Assembly: GCF_001078055.1 (NCBI RefSeq)
Contig: NZ_CP010777.1
Coordinates: 580,408-644,407 of the forward strand
Source: Rufibacter radiotolerans
GTDB lineage: Bacteria; Bacteroidota; Bacteroidia; Cytophagales; Hymenobacteraceae
Reading direction: 5' to 3'
DNA length: 64,000 bases
In this document: positions 17,807-25,799 of the stretch, one piece after another
How the letters are laid out: the number at the start of each line of letters is the position of its first letter
How positions within the stretch are numbered: position 1 is the stretch's first letter
Made by a program: the position numbers and the translations under genes
Notes under the pieces: model-generated
Told to the model about the DNA's origin: nothing
Seen by the model: the letters and a program-made list of their open reading frames with translations, nothing else
The model's database searches: none

Positions 17807-19096
17807 ATGACACCGCCTCCTGGTCCTGACTATACTACTGCCGAGGAAGCAGTTAAATTGATAAAATCTGGTGACCGTGTCTTTGTCCACGGGGCCGCCA
17901 TGACCCCGCTCCGGCTCATAAACGCGTTCTCCGCGCGCGGCGAAGAACTCCGGGACGTGGAGGTCATGCATGTGCATACAGAGGGCCCCGCGCCTTATAC
18001 CTATCCAGAGCACGCGGGTCATTTCAAGACCAACGCCTGCTTTGTAGGCAGTAACATCCGCGAAGCGATCAACGCCGGCACGGCAGACTATATCCCTATT
18101 TTCCTGAGTGAGATTTCCTTCCTGTTTCGGCGCAACATTCTGCCTCTGGACGTGGCCCTGGTGCAGGTATCTCCGCCAGATAAGCACGGCTATTGCACTT
18201 TGGGGGCGTCAGTAGACGTGGCCTTGTCGGCGGTAGAGACAGCTAAGATGGTGATTGCCCAGGTAAACCCGCACGTACCTCGTACCCACGGCGATGGGGT
18301 GGTGCACATAAGTAAGTTCCAGGCGAAGGTTTGGGTGGAAGACCCGCTGGTGGGCCATTGCAGCAAGGCGCCAGGCCAGTTAGAGGCGCAGATAGGCAAA
18401 CTGGTGGCCGAACTGGTAGAAGATGGGGCCACGCTCCAGATGGGCATTGGCGGAATACCAGATGCCGTGCTGGCGCAGTTGGGCAACCACCAACACCTGG
18501 GCATCCATACCGAGATGTTCTCAGACGGCATTATCCCGCTAGTGGAGAAAGGCGTCATTACCGGGGGTAAAAAGAAAATCCTGAAAAATAAGATTGTCTC
18601 CTGCTTTGTGAACGGCTCACAGAAAGTGTTTGATTTCTTGAATGACAACCCCATGGTAGTCATGAAGGAGGCCGTTTTCACCAATGACACCGCCATTATC
18701 AGGCAGAACCCCAAGGTAACAGCCATCAACAGCGCCATTGAAGTAGACCTCACCGGCCAGGTCTGCGCCGACAGCATTGGAACCTACCAATTCTCCGGGG
18801 TGGGCGGCCAGATGGATTTCATGCGCGGGGCCGCCCTTTCTGAAGGTGGCAAGCCGATCATTGCCTTGCCCTCTATCACAAGTAACGGCACCTCTAAGAT
18901 TGTGAACATGCTCCAGGCGGGCGCCAGCGTAACCACCACCCGGGCGCACGTGCGCTACATAGTCACAGAGTTCGGCATAGCTGACCTGTACGGCAAGAAC
19001 CTAAGGCAGCGGGCCAAAGAACTGATCCGCATTGCGCACCCCACCCACCAGGCCGAACTGGAGCGGAAGGCCTTTGAGCGGTTTAAGATTTTTTAA
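17807..19096 (+). CDS. acetyl-CoA hydrolase/transferase family protein
   Basis: A 429-residue family I CoA-transferase like 4-hydroxybutyrate or acetate CoA-transferases. The segments GIGGIPDAVLAQL, HTEMFSDGI (the Glu is the likely covalent CoA-ester carrier) and TEFGIADLYGKN fit the family. The actual acyl donor and acceptor cannot be told from the sequence. The ATG at 17807 is preferred; the frame extends 12 codons further to a TTG lying within the -7-like box. It ends at a bidirectional hairpin shared with the bacilliredoxin gene. Confidence 0.9.
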   Translation: MTPPPGPDYTTAEEAVKLIKSGDRVFVHGAAMTPLRLINAFSARGEELRDVEVMHVHTEGPAPYTYPEHAGHFKTNACFVGSNIREAINAGTADYIPIFLSEISFLFRRNILPLDVALVQVSPPDKHGYCTLGASVDVALSAVETAKMVIAQVNPHVPRTHGDGVVHISKFQAKVWVEDPLVGHCSKAPGQLEAQIGKLVAELVEDGATLQMGIGGIPDAVLAQLGNHQHLGIHTEMFSDGIIPLVEKGVITGGKKKILKNKIVSCFVNGSQKVFDFLNDNPMVVMKEAVFTNDTAIIRQNPKVTAINSAIEVDLTGQVCADSIGTYQFSGVGGQMDFMRGAALSEGGKPIIALPSITSNGTSKIVNMLQAGASVTTTRAHVRYIVTEFGIADLYGKNLRQRAKELIRIAHPTHQAELERKAFERFKIF

Positions 19097-19153
19097 TTGT
19101 TGATTTCGGATTGCTAATTGCTGATCAAAGCAGTGAACAATCAATAATAAATA

Positions 19154-19190
19154 CGTTTTAAGCCTGTTTTCCTGAAAATGGCCCTAAAAC
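19154..19190. repeat. dispersed palindrome, copy 6
   Basis: CGTTTTAAGCCTGTTTTCC at the left and GGCCCTAAAAC at the right. Its right end AAAAC is also the start of the adjoining terminator stem. Confidence 0.85.
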
Positions 19191-19230
19191 AGGAAGGCCT
19201 GACTTTTTACAGTCAGGCCTTCCTGTTTTA
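19187..19230. terminator. bidirectional terminator fused to palindrome copy 6
   Basis: A 19-bp perfect stem, AAAACAGGAAGGCCTGACT with its complement, and a 6-nt loop, between the convergent CoA-transferase and bacilliredoxin genes. Confidence 0.88.
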
Positions 19231-19246
19231 GGGTAGTACGGAGTGC

Positions 19247-19669
19247 TTAGCAGTACTCCTGGAAAGCGCCTTGCAGGTTGTCTACAATGCGGGTAAGGTC
19301 GTTGCCTTCAATATGGTGGCGCTCAATCATGTGCACCAGTTCACCGTCTTTGAACAAAGCAATAGAAGGAGAGGATGGAGGGTAAGGCAACATGAATTCG
19401 CGGGCTTTCGCTACGGCATCGGCTTCCATGCCGGCAAATACGGTTACCAGTTTAGCGGGTTTTTGGTCGCTGCTGGCCACGGCCATTTTAAGGGCGGGGC
19501 GGGCTTTTGCGGCAGCACAACCGCACACAGAGTTTACGGCCACCAAAACGGTGCCTTCTTTCTGGTTTAATACGGCCTCTACTTCTTCAGGCGTCATTAA
19601 TTGCTCAAAGCCGACAGAGGTTAGGTCTTCCCGGATTGGGGCTACCATATATTCAGGATACATTGCCAT
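19247..19669 (-). CDS. BrxA/BrxB family bacilliredoxin
   Basis: A 140-residue thioredoxin-fold protein of the YphP/YqiW family. The redox motif Cys-Gly-Cys is at 49-51 (NSVCGCAAAKARP). In Firmicutes these remove bacillithiol from S-bacillithiolated proteins, and many Bacteroidota also make bacillithiol, so the same role is likely in the cytoplasm. It is a single gene, and no bacillithiol synthesis genes are in the window. Confidence 0.92.
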   Translation of the reverse strand: MAMYPEYMVAPIREDLTSVGFEQLMTPEEVEAVLNQKEGTVLVAVNSVCGCAAAKARPALKMAVASSDQKPAKLVTVFAGMEADAVAKAREFMLPYPPSSPSIALFKDGELVHMIERHHIEGNDLTRIVDNLQGAFQEYC

Positions 19670-20050
19670 GGGTATAGGTGATTTTAGGTGAATTCTGGTT
19701 ATGACGTAAAATTACGAAATCAAGGGCAAAACACCGCACCCACGCTTCTGGTTTCCAAAAGGATAGTTATTCTTTCCCCTGAAACTGCCCGGGCTCCGTC
19801 CAGCGGGAGAATGGAAGAGAATGGCTCTCGATTGATCGGCCCAAGGGAGGACAAGATTGGGCCCGGCAGTACGGCAACCGGTTGCTGAATGTGGAAACCT
19901 TTCACGAAAACTTTTGCTGCAAAGCTAGAACCACATTTATAGAAATGTTACCTTTGCAGGGCAAAACCTTCACAATAGCCCTTCTCCTGCTGCAAGCCTG
20001 TTTAAAAAGGCGGAAAGTAGCAGGCGGTTGATTTAATTTTAAGAAAGTTT
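19670..20050. other. gene-free stretch with an orphan -7 element
   Basis: No supported gene. A perfect TACCTTTG lies on the plus strand at 19949-19956, followed by a GC-rich segment able to pair CCTGCTGC with GTAGCAGG. A 28-codon frame from 19945 overlaps the -7 box and is not believed. A small RNA is possible. Confidence 0.45.
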
Positions 20051-20082
20051 CTTGGAATTTAACGGGCAAGCTTGTAGTTTTG
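20051..20082 (+). promoter_or_regulatory. rpsT promoter
   Basis: CTTG at 20051-20054, 20 nt, then TAGTTTTG at 20075-20082. This is a good Bacteroidetes -33/-7 pair and leaves a leader of about 45 nt before rpsT. Confidence 0.72.
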
Positions 20083-20131
20083 CAAACTCATTTAGAATCA
20101 GAGTCAAAAGCATTTATCTATATTCACAACC

Positions 20132-20389
20132 ATGGCTAACCATAAGTCAGCATTAAAGAGAATCAGATCTAACAACGCGAAACGCTTGCTGAATCGCTAT
20201 CAGGCGAAAACTACCCGTACCTTTGTAAAGCGTTTAAGAAACACAACCGACAAAGCTGAGGCGCAGGAGCTGTTCAAGACGGTATCTGGTATGCTGGACA
20301 AGCTAGCCAAGAAGAATGTGATCCACAAAAACAAAGCGGCCAACAACAAGTCTAAACTGGCTAAATTTGTAAATAGCTTAGCTGCCTAG
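20132..20389 (+). CDS. rpsT: 30S ribosomal protein S20
   Basis: An 85-residue, strongly basic helical protein that binds 16S rRNA early in 30S assembly. It starts [19 protein letters not shown], the family hallmark, and ends in a Lys/Ala/Asn-rich helix ([19 protein letters not shown]). It has its own promoter and terminator. Confidence 0.98.
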   Translation: MANHKSALKRIRSNNAKRLLNRYQAKTTRTFVKRLRNTTDKAEAQELFKTVSGMLDKLAKKNVIHKNKAANNKSKLAKFVNSLAA

Positions 20390-20429
20390 TTTTTTTAGGT
20401 AGTTTTATCCTTCTTGGGTAAACCATCAG

Positions 20430-20456
20430 AAGCCTTGCTATATGCAAGGCTTTTTG
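20430..20456 (+). terminator. rpsT intrinsic terminator
   Basis: The 8-bp stem AGCCTTGC/GCAAGGCT with a 5-nt AT loop, followed by TTTTT. Confidence 0.85.
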
Positions 20457-20665
20457 TGTTGCGGCCATTTTTAGTTGCTAGGGCGTTTCTCCTTTCTCCT
20501 TGGTTCAAGTTTCCAACTTGGACCTATTATGGCGGAAGCTTTCAGCTTCCCTGAGGCGACAGCCTCAGCTCACACCTTCCTATGTATGGGGCGGATTTGC
20601 TTCCGTGACTTTCACGCATAACGTCCCCCATTGAAGTCAGGGTAACCCCTAGGAGTGATGAATTT

Positions 20666-20703
20666 CGTTTTGAGCCCGTTTTCCCTAAAACAGCCTCAAA
20701 ATG
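20666..20703. repeat. dispersed palindrome, copy 7
   Basis: CGTTTTGAGCCCGTTTTCC at the left and AAAACAGCCTCAAAATG at the right. Partly mismatched arms. Confidence 0.8.
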
Positions 20704-20759
20704 CCAACGGTTTGGAACGGATGAACAAAAGAGAAGGTAGGTTACTGCTTGAACCGAAA

Positions 20760-20939
20760 CGGACAGGTCAAGCCCTGTCCCTACGGCAGAAGTAACAGAA
20801 CGCCATCTTACTTACTCGCCTTTCCTGTAACGCCAATCAAGAGATTGTCTGTCTAGCTTGCGTAGGGTGCTGCCGCTAACTCTACGCACAACATTTAAAT
20901 CCGAAGTATTCCTTGTAGGGACAGGGCTTGACCTGTCCG
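20760..20939. repeat. 25-bp perfect inverted repeat enclosing 130 bp
   Basis: CGGACAGGTCAAGCCCTGTC followed by CCTAC (20760-20784) is exactly complementary to 20915-20939. Each arm itself contains the near-palindrome GACAGGTCAAGCCCTGTC. The enclosed 130 bp has no open frame. A small non-autonomous mobile element with terminal inverted repeats is one reading; two independent insertions of the same short repeat is the other. Confidence 0.75.
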
Positions 20940-21003
20940 CACGCATTGCCCTCTTTCTCGTCCCCTTGAAGGGGTAGGGGATGACCACTTTTGCAGATCA
21001 ACC

Positions 21004-21042
21004 CGTTACCAACCCGTTTTTCCAAAAACAGCCCCAAAACAG
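21004..21042. repeat. dispersed palindrome, copy 8 (degenerate left arm)
   Basis: ACCCGTTTTTCC then AAAAACAGCCCCAAAACAG, preceded by a block similar to the one preceding copy 2 at 489. Confidence 0.7.
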
Positions 21043-21109
21043 AAACGTCAAACTATATCCTTCCTGTAAAAAGCAAGCCAGGATGCTGCCTGCCCAAATC
21101 AAAAGGCAC

Positions 21110-21157
21110 ATAAAAGCAGAAGGCCCGTCTCTATGGAGACGGGCCTTCTGCTTTTAT
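21110..21157 (-). terminator. pyk: pyk intrinsic terminator
   Basis: A 22-bp perfect stem with the 4-nt loop TATG, whose minus-strand reading ends in TTTTAT. It lies 30 bp after the pyk stop. The stem is unusually long for a terminator. Confidence 0.88.
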
Positions 21158-21186
21158 AAAATCTAGCTACTAAAATCTAGCGGCTC

Positions 21187-22617
21187 CTAGTGCACAATGC
21201 TCAACTTGATCATGTTGGCGCGTTTTTTCTCCATTACTGGCATAGAACCAATGTTGATGAACACGTCGCCTTTTTCCAGGTGGCCTTCACGCAGCAAGAT
21301 CTCCTTCAGGTCAGAGATGGTATCATCTGTAGACACAAAGCGGTCATAGTAGAACCCTCTGATGCCCCAAACCAGATTAAGGGTAGTGAGCAGCGCGCGG
21401 TTGTCTGTGAAAATGAAGATATGCGATTTCGGGCGGTGCTTGGCCAGCTGGAAAGCGGTGTAACCAGACTTGGTCAAGCCAATAAGGGCGCGGGCATCGG
21501 TGTCGCGGGCAAGGCCTACGGCGCTGGCCACCACGGTGTCATTCATGAAAGTGTCTCCCTCTGGGTTGTAGACAAAATTACGGTGGAACACTTCGGCCTG
21601 TGACTCTACAGACTGAATAGTGCGGTTCATGCTCCGGATAGTCTCAATAGGGTAGGCACCGGCGGCGGTCTCCGCGCTCAGCATCAACGTATCGGCCCCA
21701 TCCATAACGGCGTTGGCAATATCGTTGGTCTCGGCACGGGTGGGGCGTGGGTTAGTGATCATGCTTTCCATCATCTGGGTAGCAATAATCACGGGCTTAC
21801 CAACGGCCTGACATTTCTCCACAATCATCTTCTGGAGCATAGGCACTTCTTCCATACCTATCTCCACCCCAAGGTCACCACGGGCCACCATGACGGCGTC
21901 TGTGGCTTCAATGATGGAGTCAATGTTGCGGATAGCCTCTGGCTTCTCCACCTTGGCAATCACACGGGTGTCTTTGCCGCGCTCGGCAATAATACGCTTG
22001 ATCTCATGGATGTCTTCCACCTTGCGTACAAAGGAAAGCGCCACCCACTCCACGTCATTGTCCAACCCGAAGTGCAGGTCCTGGATATCTTTCTCGGTAA
22101 GGGACGGGGCCGTCACCACGGTGTCTGGCAGGTTAATACCTTTGCGGGGTTTCACCACGCCGCCGTATACCACCTCAGTCAAAACTTCCTTGTCGCCGTC
22201 GGTGCTGATCACCGTCAGTTCCAGCTTGCCATCGTCAATCAGAATGGCGTCACCGGGGCGCACGTCATGCGCCAGGCGCAGGTAGCTGGTAGAAAGGCGG
22301 GTAGAGGTGCCTACAGATTTGTCGCAGACAATAGTTACTTGCTGGCCGGCTACAATCTCAACGGCGCCGTTCTCTATATCATTCAGACGGATCTTTGGGC
22401 CCTGCAAATCCTGCACCAGGCAAATATTGAAACCTTCTTCGGCATTGATAGCGCGTACGTGCTCAATTACTTTAAGGTGTTCTGGGTGGGTGCCGTGAGA
22501 AAAGTTAAGGCGGAAAACATCTACCCCTTCCTGAATGAGGGCGCGAAGGCGTTCAGGGGTGTTGCTGGCGGGGCCAACGGTGGCAATAATCTTGGTTTTG
22601 TTGAAATGGATAGCCAT
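21187..22617 (-). CDS. pyk: pyruvate kinase
   Basis: A 476-residue glycolytic enzyme turning phosphoenolpyruvate and ADP into pyruvate and ATP. It shows KIIATVGPASN (N-terminus), VFRLNFSHGTHPEH, QDLQGPKIRL, AKVEKPEAIRNID (with the catalytic Lys), MVARGDLGVEI and TADGADT-type substrate segments (VMDGADTLMLSAETAAGAYP). It follows the IPExxxVDY gene by 3 bp, so the two share a transcript. Confidence 0.98.
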   Translation of the reverse strand: MAIHFNKTKIIATVGPASNTPERLRALIQEGVDVFRLNFSHGTHPEHLKVIEHVRAINAEEGFNICLVQDLQGPKIRLNDIENGAVEIVAGQQVTIVCDKSVGTSTRLSTSYLRLAHDVRPGDAILIDDGKLELTVISTDGDKEVLTEVVYGGVVKPRKGINLPDTVVTAPSLTEKDIQDLHFGLDNDVEWVALSFVRKVEDIHEIKRIIAERGKDTRVIAKVEKPEAIRNIDSIIEATDAVMVARGDLGVEIGMEEVPMLQKMIVEKCQAVGKPVIIATQMMESMITNPRPTRAETNDIANAVMDGADTLMLSAETAAGAYPIETIRSMNRTIQSVESQAEVFHRNFVYNPEGDTFMNDTVVASAVGLARDTDARALIGLTKSGYTAFQLAKHRPKSHIFIFTDNRALLTTLNLVWGIRGFYYDRFVSTDDTISDLKEILLREGHLEKGDVFINIGSMPVMEKKRANMIKLSIVH

Positions 22618-22620
22618 GCG

Positions 22621-23046
22621 CTAAAAAAGCAGGTTTTCTTTAAAACGTAAACAATGTGGGTCAAAGGAGCGCACGTACTGCACCAGCGGTACGGCATTTA
22701 AGGTCTGGAGGAGCTCTTGCTGTAAATGGGTAAGCCCGCCAGTTATTTGAATGACATAGTCATACTCTTTAATATCCGGTACCAGAAAAGGGGAGGCCAG
22801 GGTACTGGTGCCTACAGACCGGTTGCGCAGCAGGCGCAGGGAGCCGTGTTCGGCGCGGTGCAGGTAATTGGAGATCACCAAGCGGCCCTTGTTCAGAAAA
22901 TCAATACACAGGTCTGATTGTTTTACCAGTCTTATCCTAAAACACTGGTTCAAAGCCCAAGCCAAGGTGTGTTCTTTGCTGGATGAAACCACTCCATAAA
23001 GATCGAAATCAAAATCATGTTCTATGTCTAGACGGAAAGATTTCAT
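22621..23046 (-). CDS. IPExxxVDY family protein
   Basis: A 141-residue Bacteroidota-specific protein. The family motif appears as VPDIKEYDYVIQI, a variant of IPExxxVDY. Its function is unknown, but its constant position between acpP and pyk suggests a housekeeping role. The ATG at 23046 gives the usual start MKSFRLDIEHDFDFDLYG; a longer frame begins at 23112. A candidate minus-strand -7 element (TAGATTTG, plus coordinates 23179-23186) lies in the divergent promoter region. Confidence 0.85.
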   Translation of the reverse strand: MKSFRLDIEHDFDFDLYGVVSSSKEHTLAWALNQCFRIRLVKQSDLCIDFLNKGRLVISNYLHRAEHGSLRLLRNRSVGTSTLASPFLVPDIKEYDYVIQITGGLTHLQQELLQTLNAVPLVQYVRSFDPHCLRFKENLLF

Positions 23047-23162
23047 GGAATGTGGTACTCTGTTGTAAGTTTGATATTGGGATGGCAAGTTAAAGAAGGG
23101 AATTGGAAACACAAGTACCCTTTCTAGAAAAGTGCCATAATAAAACTATTGCTCACAATTTG

Positions 23163-23194
23163 TTTGACATTGTGTTGCCAAATCTATTTCTTTG
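23163..23194 (+). promoter_or_regulatory. acpP promoter, overlapping a divergent -7 element
   Basis: TTTG at 23163-23166, 20 nt, then TTTCTTTG at 23187-23194 (one mismatch to TAnnTTTG). On the opposite strand TAGATTTG occupies 23179-23186, so the acpP and IPExxxVDY-pyk promoters would overlap. Confidence 0.55.
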
Positions 23195-23222
23195 CACTGT
23201 GTTTTAAAAAACTTCTAAAAAA

Positions 23223-23459
23223 ATGTCAGAAATCGCAGAAAAAGTAAGAGCTATCATTATTGACAAATTAGGCGTTGAAGAATCTGAGGTAACGCCTGAG
23301 GCTAGCTTTACAAACGACCTGGGTGCCGACTCTCTTGATACCGTAGAATTGATCATGGAATTTGAAAAAGAATTCAATGTATCTATTCCAGACGATCAAG
23401 CTGAGAATATTGCAACGGTAGGCCAAGCGATCAGCTACCTGGAAGAGCACGCAAAATAA
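23223..23459 (+). CDS. acpP: acyl carrier protein
   Basis: A 78-residue acidic carrier of fatty-acid intermediates. The phosphopantetheine attachment site is Ser37 in [11 protein letters not shown]. It is followed by fabF (78 bp) and rnc, giving the usual acpP-fabF-rnc order. Confidence 0.99.
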   Translation: MSEIAEKVRAIIIDKLGVEESEVTPEASFTNDLGADSLDTVELIMEFEKEFNVSIPDDQAENIATVGQAISYLEEHAK

Positions 23460-23537
23460 TTTTTGCACCTTCTCCTTTTCTTTTATTGATCCAATTTTAC
23501 CTATTCAATACAGGTTCTTTCCCTCTACTAGCAGCGT

Positions 23538-24791
23538 ATGGAGCTTAAGAGAGTTGTCGTAACTGGCCTTGGTGCAATTACCCCCCTGGGGATAACTGTC
23601 TCTGAATACTGGAACGGCCTCGTGAACGGGGTGAGTGGGGCAGCGCCCATTACTCGCTTTGATGCATCAAAATTCAAAACCCAATTCGCCTGCGAAGTTA
23701 AAGGGTATGATCCGGAGCAATACTTTGAGCGTAAAGAGGCCCGCAAGATGGACCTCTTTACGCAATTTGCTGTTATTGCTGCCGACCAAGCAGTAAAAGA
23801 CGCCAATCTGGAGGATGAGTCTCTGGACAAAGACCGCATTGGCGTGATCTGGGGTTCTGGCATTGGCGGTCTGCGCACCTTTCAGGAGGAATGCGTGAAC
23901 TTTGCCAACGGCGACGGGACCCCCAGGTTCAATCCCTTCTTCATTCCCAAAATGATCGCCGACATTAGCGCCGGTCATATCTCTATCAAATACGGGTTCA
24001 GAGGCCCCAACTTTGTCACGGTGTCTGCGTGTGCTTCGGCTACTAACGCCCTTATTGACTCTTTCAACTATATCCGGTTGGGTATGGTAGACATTGTCAT
24101 GAGCGGTGGTTCTGAGGCAGCCGTAACCGAGGCCGGAGTAGGTGGTTTCAATGCCCTGAAAGCCCTTTCTGAGCGCAACTCTTCTCCAGAGACCGCCTCC
24201 CGCCCGTTTGACAATGACCGTGACGGTTTTGTGTTAGGCGAAGGGGCCGCGGCCATTGTGCTGGAAGAGTACGAGCACGCCAAAGCCCGGGGTGCTAAAA
24301 TCTACGCCGAGATCATTGGCGGCGGCATGTCTGCCGATGCGTACCACATCACCGCTCCTCACCCTGAAGGATTAGGTGCCTTGAATGTGATGAAAAACGC
24401 CTTGAAAGATGCCGGTATCAAACCAGAACAGGTAGACTACATCAACGTGCACGGTACTTCTACTCCATTAGGTGACGTAGGGGAGGCCAAAGCCATTGAG
24501 GCAGTTTTTGGTGACCACGCCTATAACCTGAACATTAGCTCTACCAAATCCATGACAGGCCACCTTTTAGGGGCAGCCGGCGCAATTGAGGCCGTAGCGT
24601 CTATCCTGGCTATCCAGAACGGTATTGTTCCGCCTACCATTAACCACTTTACAGATGATGAGCAGTTTAACCCTAAACTGAACTTCACCTTTAACAAAGC
24701 ACAGAAGCGCGAGGTAAACATTGCCTTGAGCAACACCTTTGGGTTTGGCGGCCACAACACATCTGTGATTTTCAAAAAGTTCAGTGAGTAG
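23538..24791 (+). CDS. fabF: beta-ketoacyl-ACP synthase II
   Basis: A 417-residue condensing enzyme that elongates acyl-ACP with malonyl-ACP. The catalytic triad is visible as Cys in VSACASATNAL, His in HGTSTPLGD and His in KSMTGHLLGAAGA. It begins MELKRVVVTGLGAITPLG. The stop codon TAG overlaps the GTG start of rnc by one base. Confidence 0.98.
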   Translation: MELKRVVVTGLGAITPLGITVSEYWNGLVNGVSGAAPITRFDASKFKTQFACEVKGYDPEQYFERKEARKMDLFTQFAVIAADQAVKDANLEDESLDKDRIGVIWGSGIGGLRTFQEECVNFANGDGTPRFNPFFIPKMIADISAGHISIKYGFRGPNFVTVSACASATNALIDSFNYIRLGMVDIVMSGGSEAAVTEAGVGGFNALKALSERNSSPETASRPFDNDRDGFVLGEGAAAIVLEEYEHAKARGAKIYAEIIGGGMSADAYHITAPHPEGLGALNVMKNALKDAGIKPEQVDYINVHGTSTPLGDVGEAKAIEAVFGDHAYNLNISSTKSMTGHLLGAAGAIEAVASILAIQNGIVPPTINHFTDDEQFNPKLNFTFNKAQKREVNIALSNTFGFGGHNTSVIFKKFSE

Positions 24792-25546
24792 TGTTGAGCC
24801 CGATCAGACCGGTCTTTCGCGCGATCAACAAATTCTTTTATAAAGATAAGGCCTTTGTCAATGCCGTGACCCACATTACGGGCATGGCACCTGACAACCT
24901 GCACCTGTACCAATTGGCGTTCACGCACACTTCCTTTGTGCGCCAGAACCTGAAAGGGAACCAGGAAACCAATGAGCGCCTGGAATTTCTGGGAGATGCC
25001 ATTCTGGGCGCAGTCATTGCCGAATATCTTTTCAAGAAGTACCCTTACAAAGACGAAGGTTTCCTGACGGAGATAAGGTCCCGCATGGTGAACCGCGAGT
25101 CTCTGAATAGCCTGGCCGTAAAGGTTGGGCTTAATTCGTTGATCAAGGTTGACAATATCTCTGGCGTGACCCGCCACAAGTTCATCAATGGCAACGCCCT
25201 GGAGGCCCTGGTAGGCGCCGTCTACCTGGACAAAGGCTACAAAGACACCAAAGACTTCATCCTGAAGAAACTGGTGAAGCCGCACTTTGACCTGCACCAG
25301 CTTACCACCACCACCAGCAATTTCAAGAGCAAGCTCATAGAGTGGGCGCAAGGCCAGAACCGTAGCATTAGGTTTGAGATTGTGGGGCAGAAGCAGTCTG
25401 GCAGCACCACAGAGTTTACCGCCGCCGTGGTGGTAGATGATGACATCATCGCCTCTGGCAGCGGCCTCTCCAAAAAGAAGGCCGAGCAAGCCGCCGCCGA
25501 GAAAAGCATGGAAGTGCTGAAGGCCGCCGGCACCCAACTCCCGTAA
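24791..25546 (+). CDS. rnc: ribonuclease III
   Basis: A 251-residue double-strand-specific endoribonuclease for rRNA and mRNA processing. The catalytic signature NERLEFLGDAILGAV is at about 56-70 and a double-stranded RNA-binding domain starts near FKSKLIEWAQGQ (about 178). The start is GTG at 24791, sharing its G with the fabF stop, which implies translational coupling. A copy of the dispersed palindrome begins 7 bp after the stop. Confidence 0.96.
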   Translation: MLSPIRPVFRAINKFFYKDKAFVNAVTHITGMAPDNLHLYQLAFTHTSFVRQNLKGNQETNERLEFLGDAILGAVIAEYLFKKYPYKDEGFLTEIRSRMVNRESLNSLAVKVGLNSLIKVDNISGVTRHKFINGNALEALVGAVYLDKGYKDTKDFILKKLVKPHFDLHQLTTTTSNFKSKLIEWAQGQNRSIRFEIVGQKQSGSTTEFTAAVVVDDDIIASGSGLSKKKAEQAAAEKSMEVLKAAGTQLP

Positions 25547-25552
25547 CCCTTT

Positions 25553-25592
25553 CCGTTTTAAGCCTGTTTTCCTGAAATCAGCCCCAAAACAG
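25553..25592. repeat. dispersed palindrome, copy 9
   Basis: CCGTTTTAAGCCTGTTTTCC and a right arm GCCCCAAAACAGG, just after rnc. Confidence 0.85.
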
Positions 25593-25683
25593 GTTGGCCA
25601 GGAATTATATGCCCTGGCTAAAGCAAACTCTTTACTTCCCTTCTTTCTTTCCTTTTTCTGGCGGGTCCAAATTCTGGCAGATA

Positions 25684-25714
25684 GTTGCTTCTGCCCGTAA
25701 GCTTCTTAGTTTTG
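25684..25714 (+). promoter_or_regulatory. nadE promoter
   Basis: GTTG at 25684-25687, 19 nt, then TAGTTTTG at 25707-25714. The predicted leader is about 80 nt. Confidence 0.62.
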
Positions 25715-25799
25715 CAATGGCTTGAGACCTTGCCCAAAGGTCTTTTCCTAACTCAGAACCTGGTTCCTGCGTTAGAAAAGCCATTAACCCAACCGCACT

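Larger units (their letters stand above)
20460..21105. other. repeat-rich intergenic region between rpsT and pyk
   Basis: About 650 bp with no supported gene, packed with several unrelated short palindromes. They include TTCAAGTTTCCAACTTGGA (from about 20514), GGAAGCTTTCAGCTTCC (about 20534), a 25-bp inverted repeat (20760-20784/20915-20939), two copies of the dispersed 38-bp palindrome, and a block (20939-21004) resembling 429-489. It reads as a nested collection of non-autonomous intergenic elements. Confidence 0.65.

Noticed and set aside
19945..20031. A 28-codon frame (MLPLQGKTFTIALLLLQAC...) resembling a lipoprotein signal
   Set aside because: Its ATG overlaps the -7 promoter element, it has no mature domain, and nothing supports translation.
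20760..20939. Complete insertion sequence bounded by the 25-bp inverted repeat
   Set aside because: The enclosed 130 bp carries no transposase or open frame, so at most it is a non-autonomous element.
24521..25537. A 338-codon open frame antisense to fabF and rnc
   Set aside because: It is a shadow of GC-biased third positions in two conserved genes, with no family resemblance.
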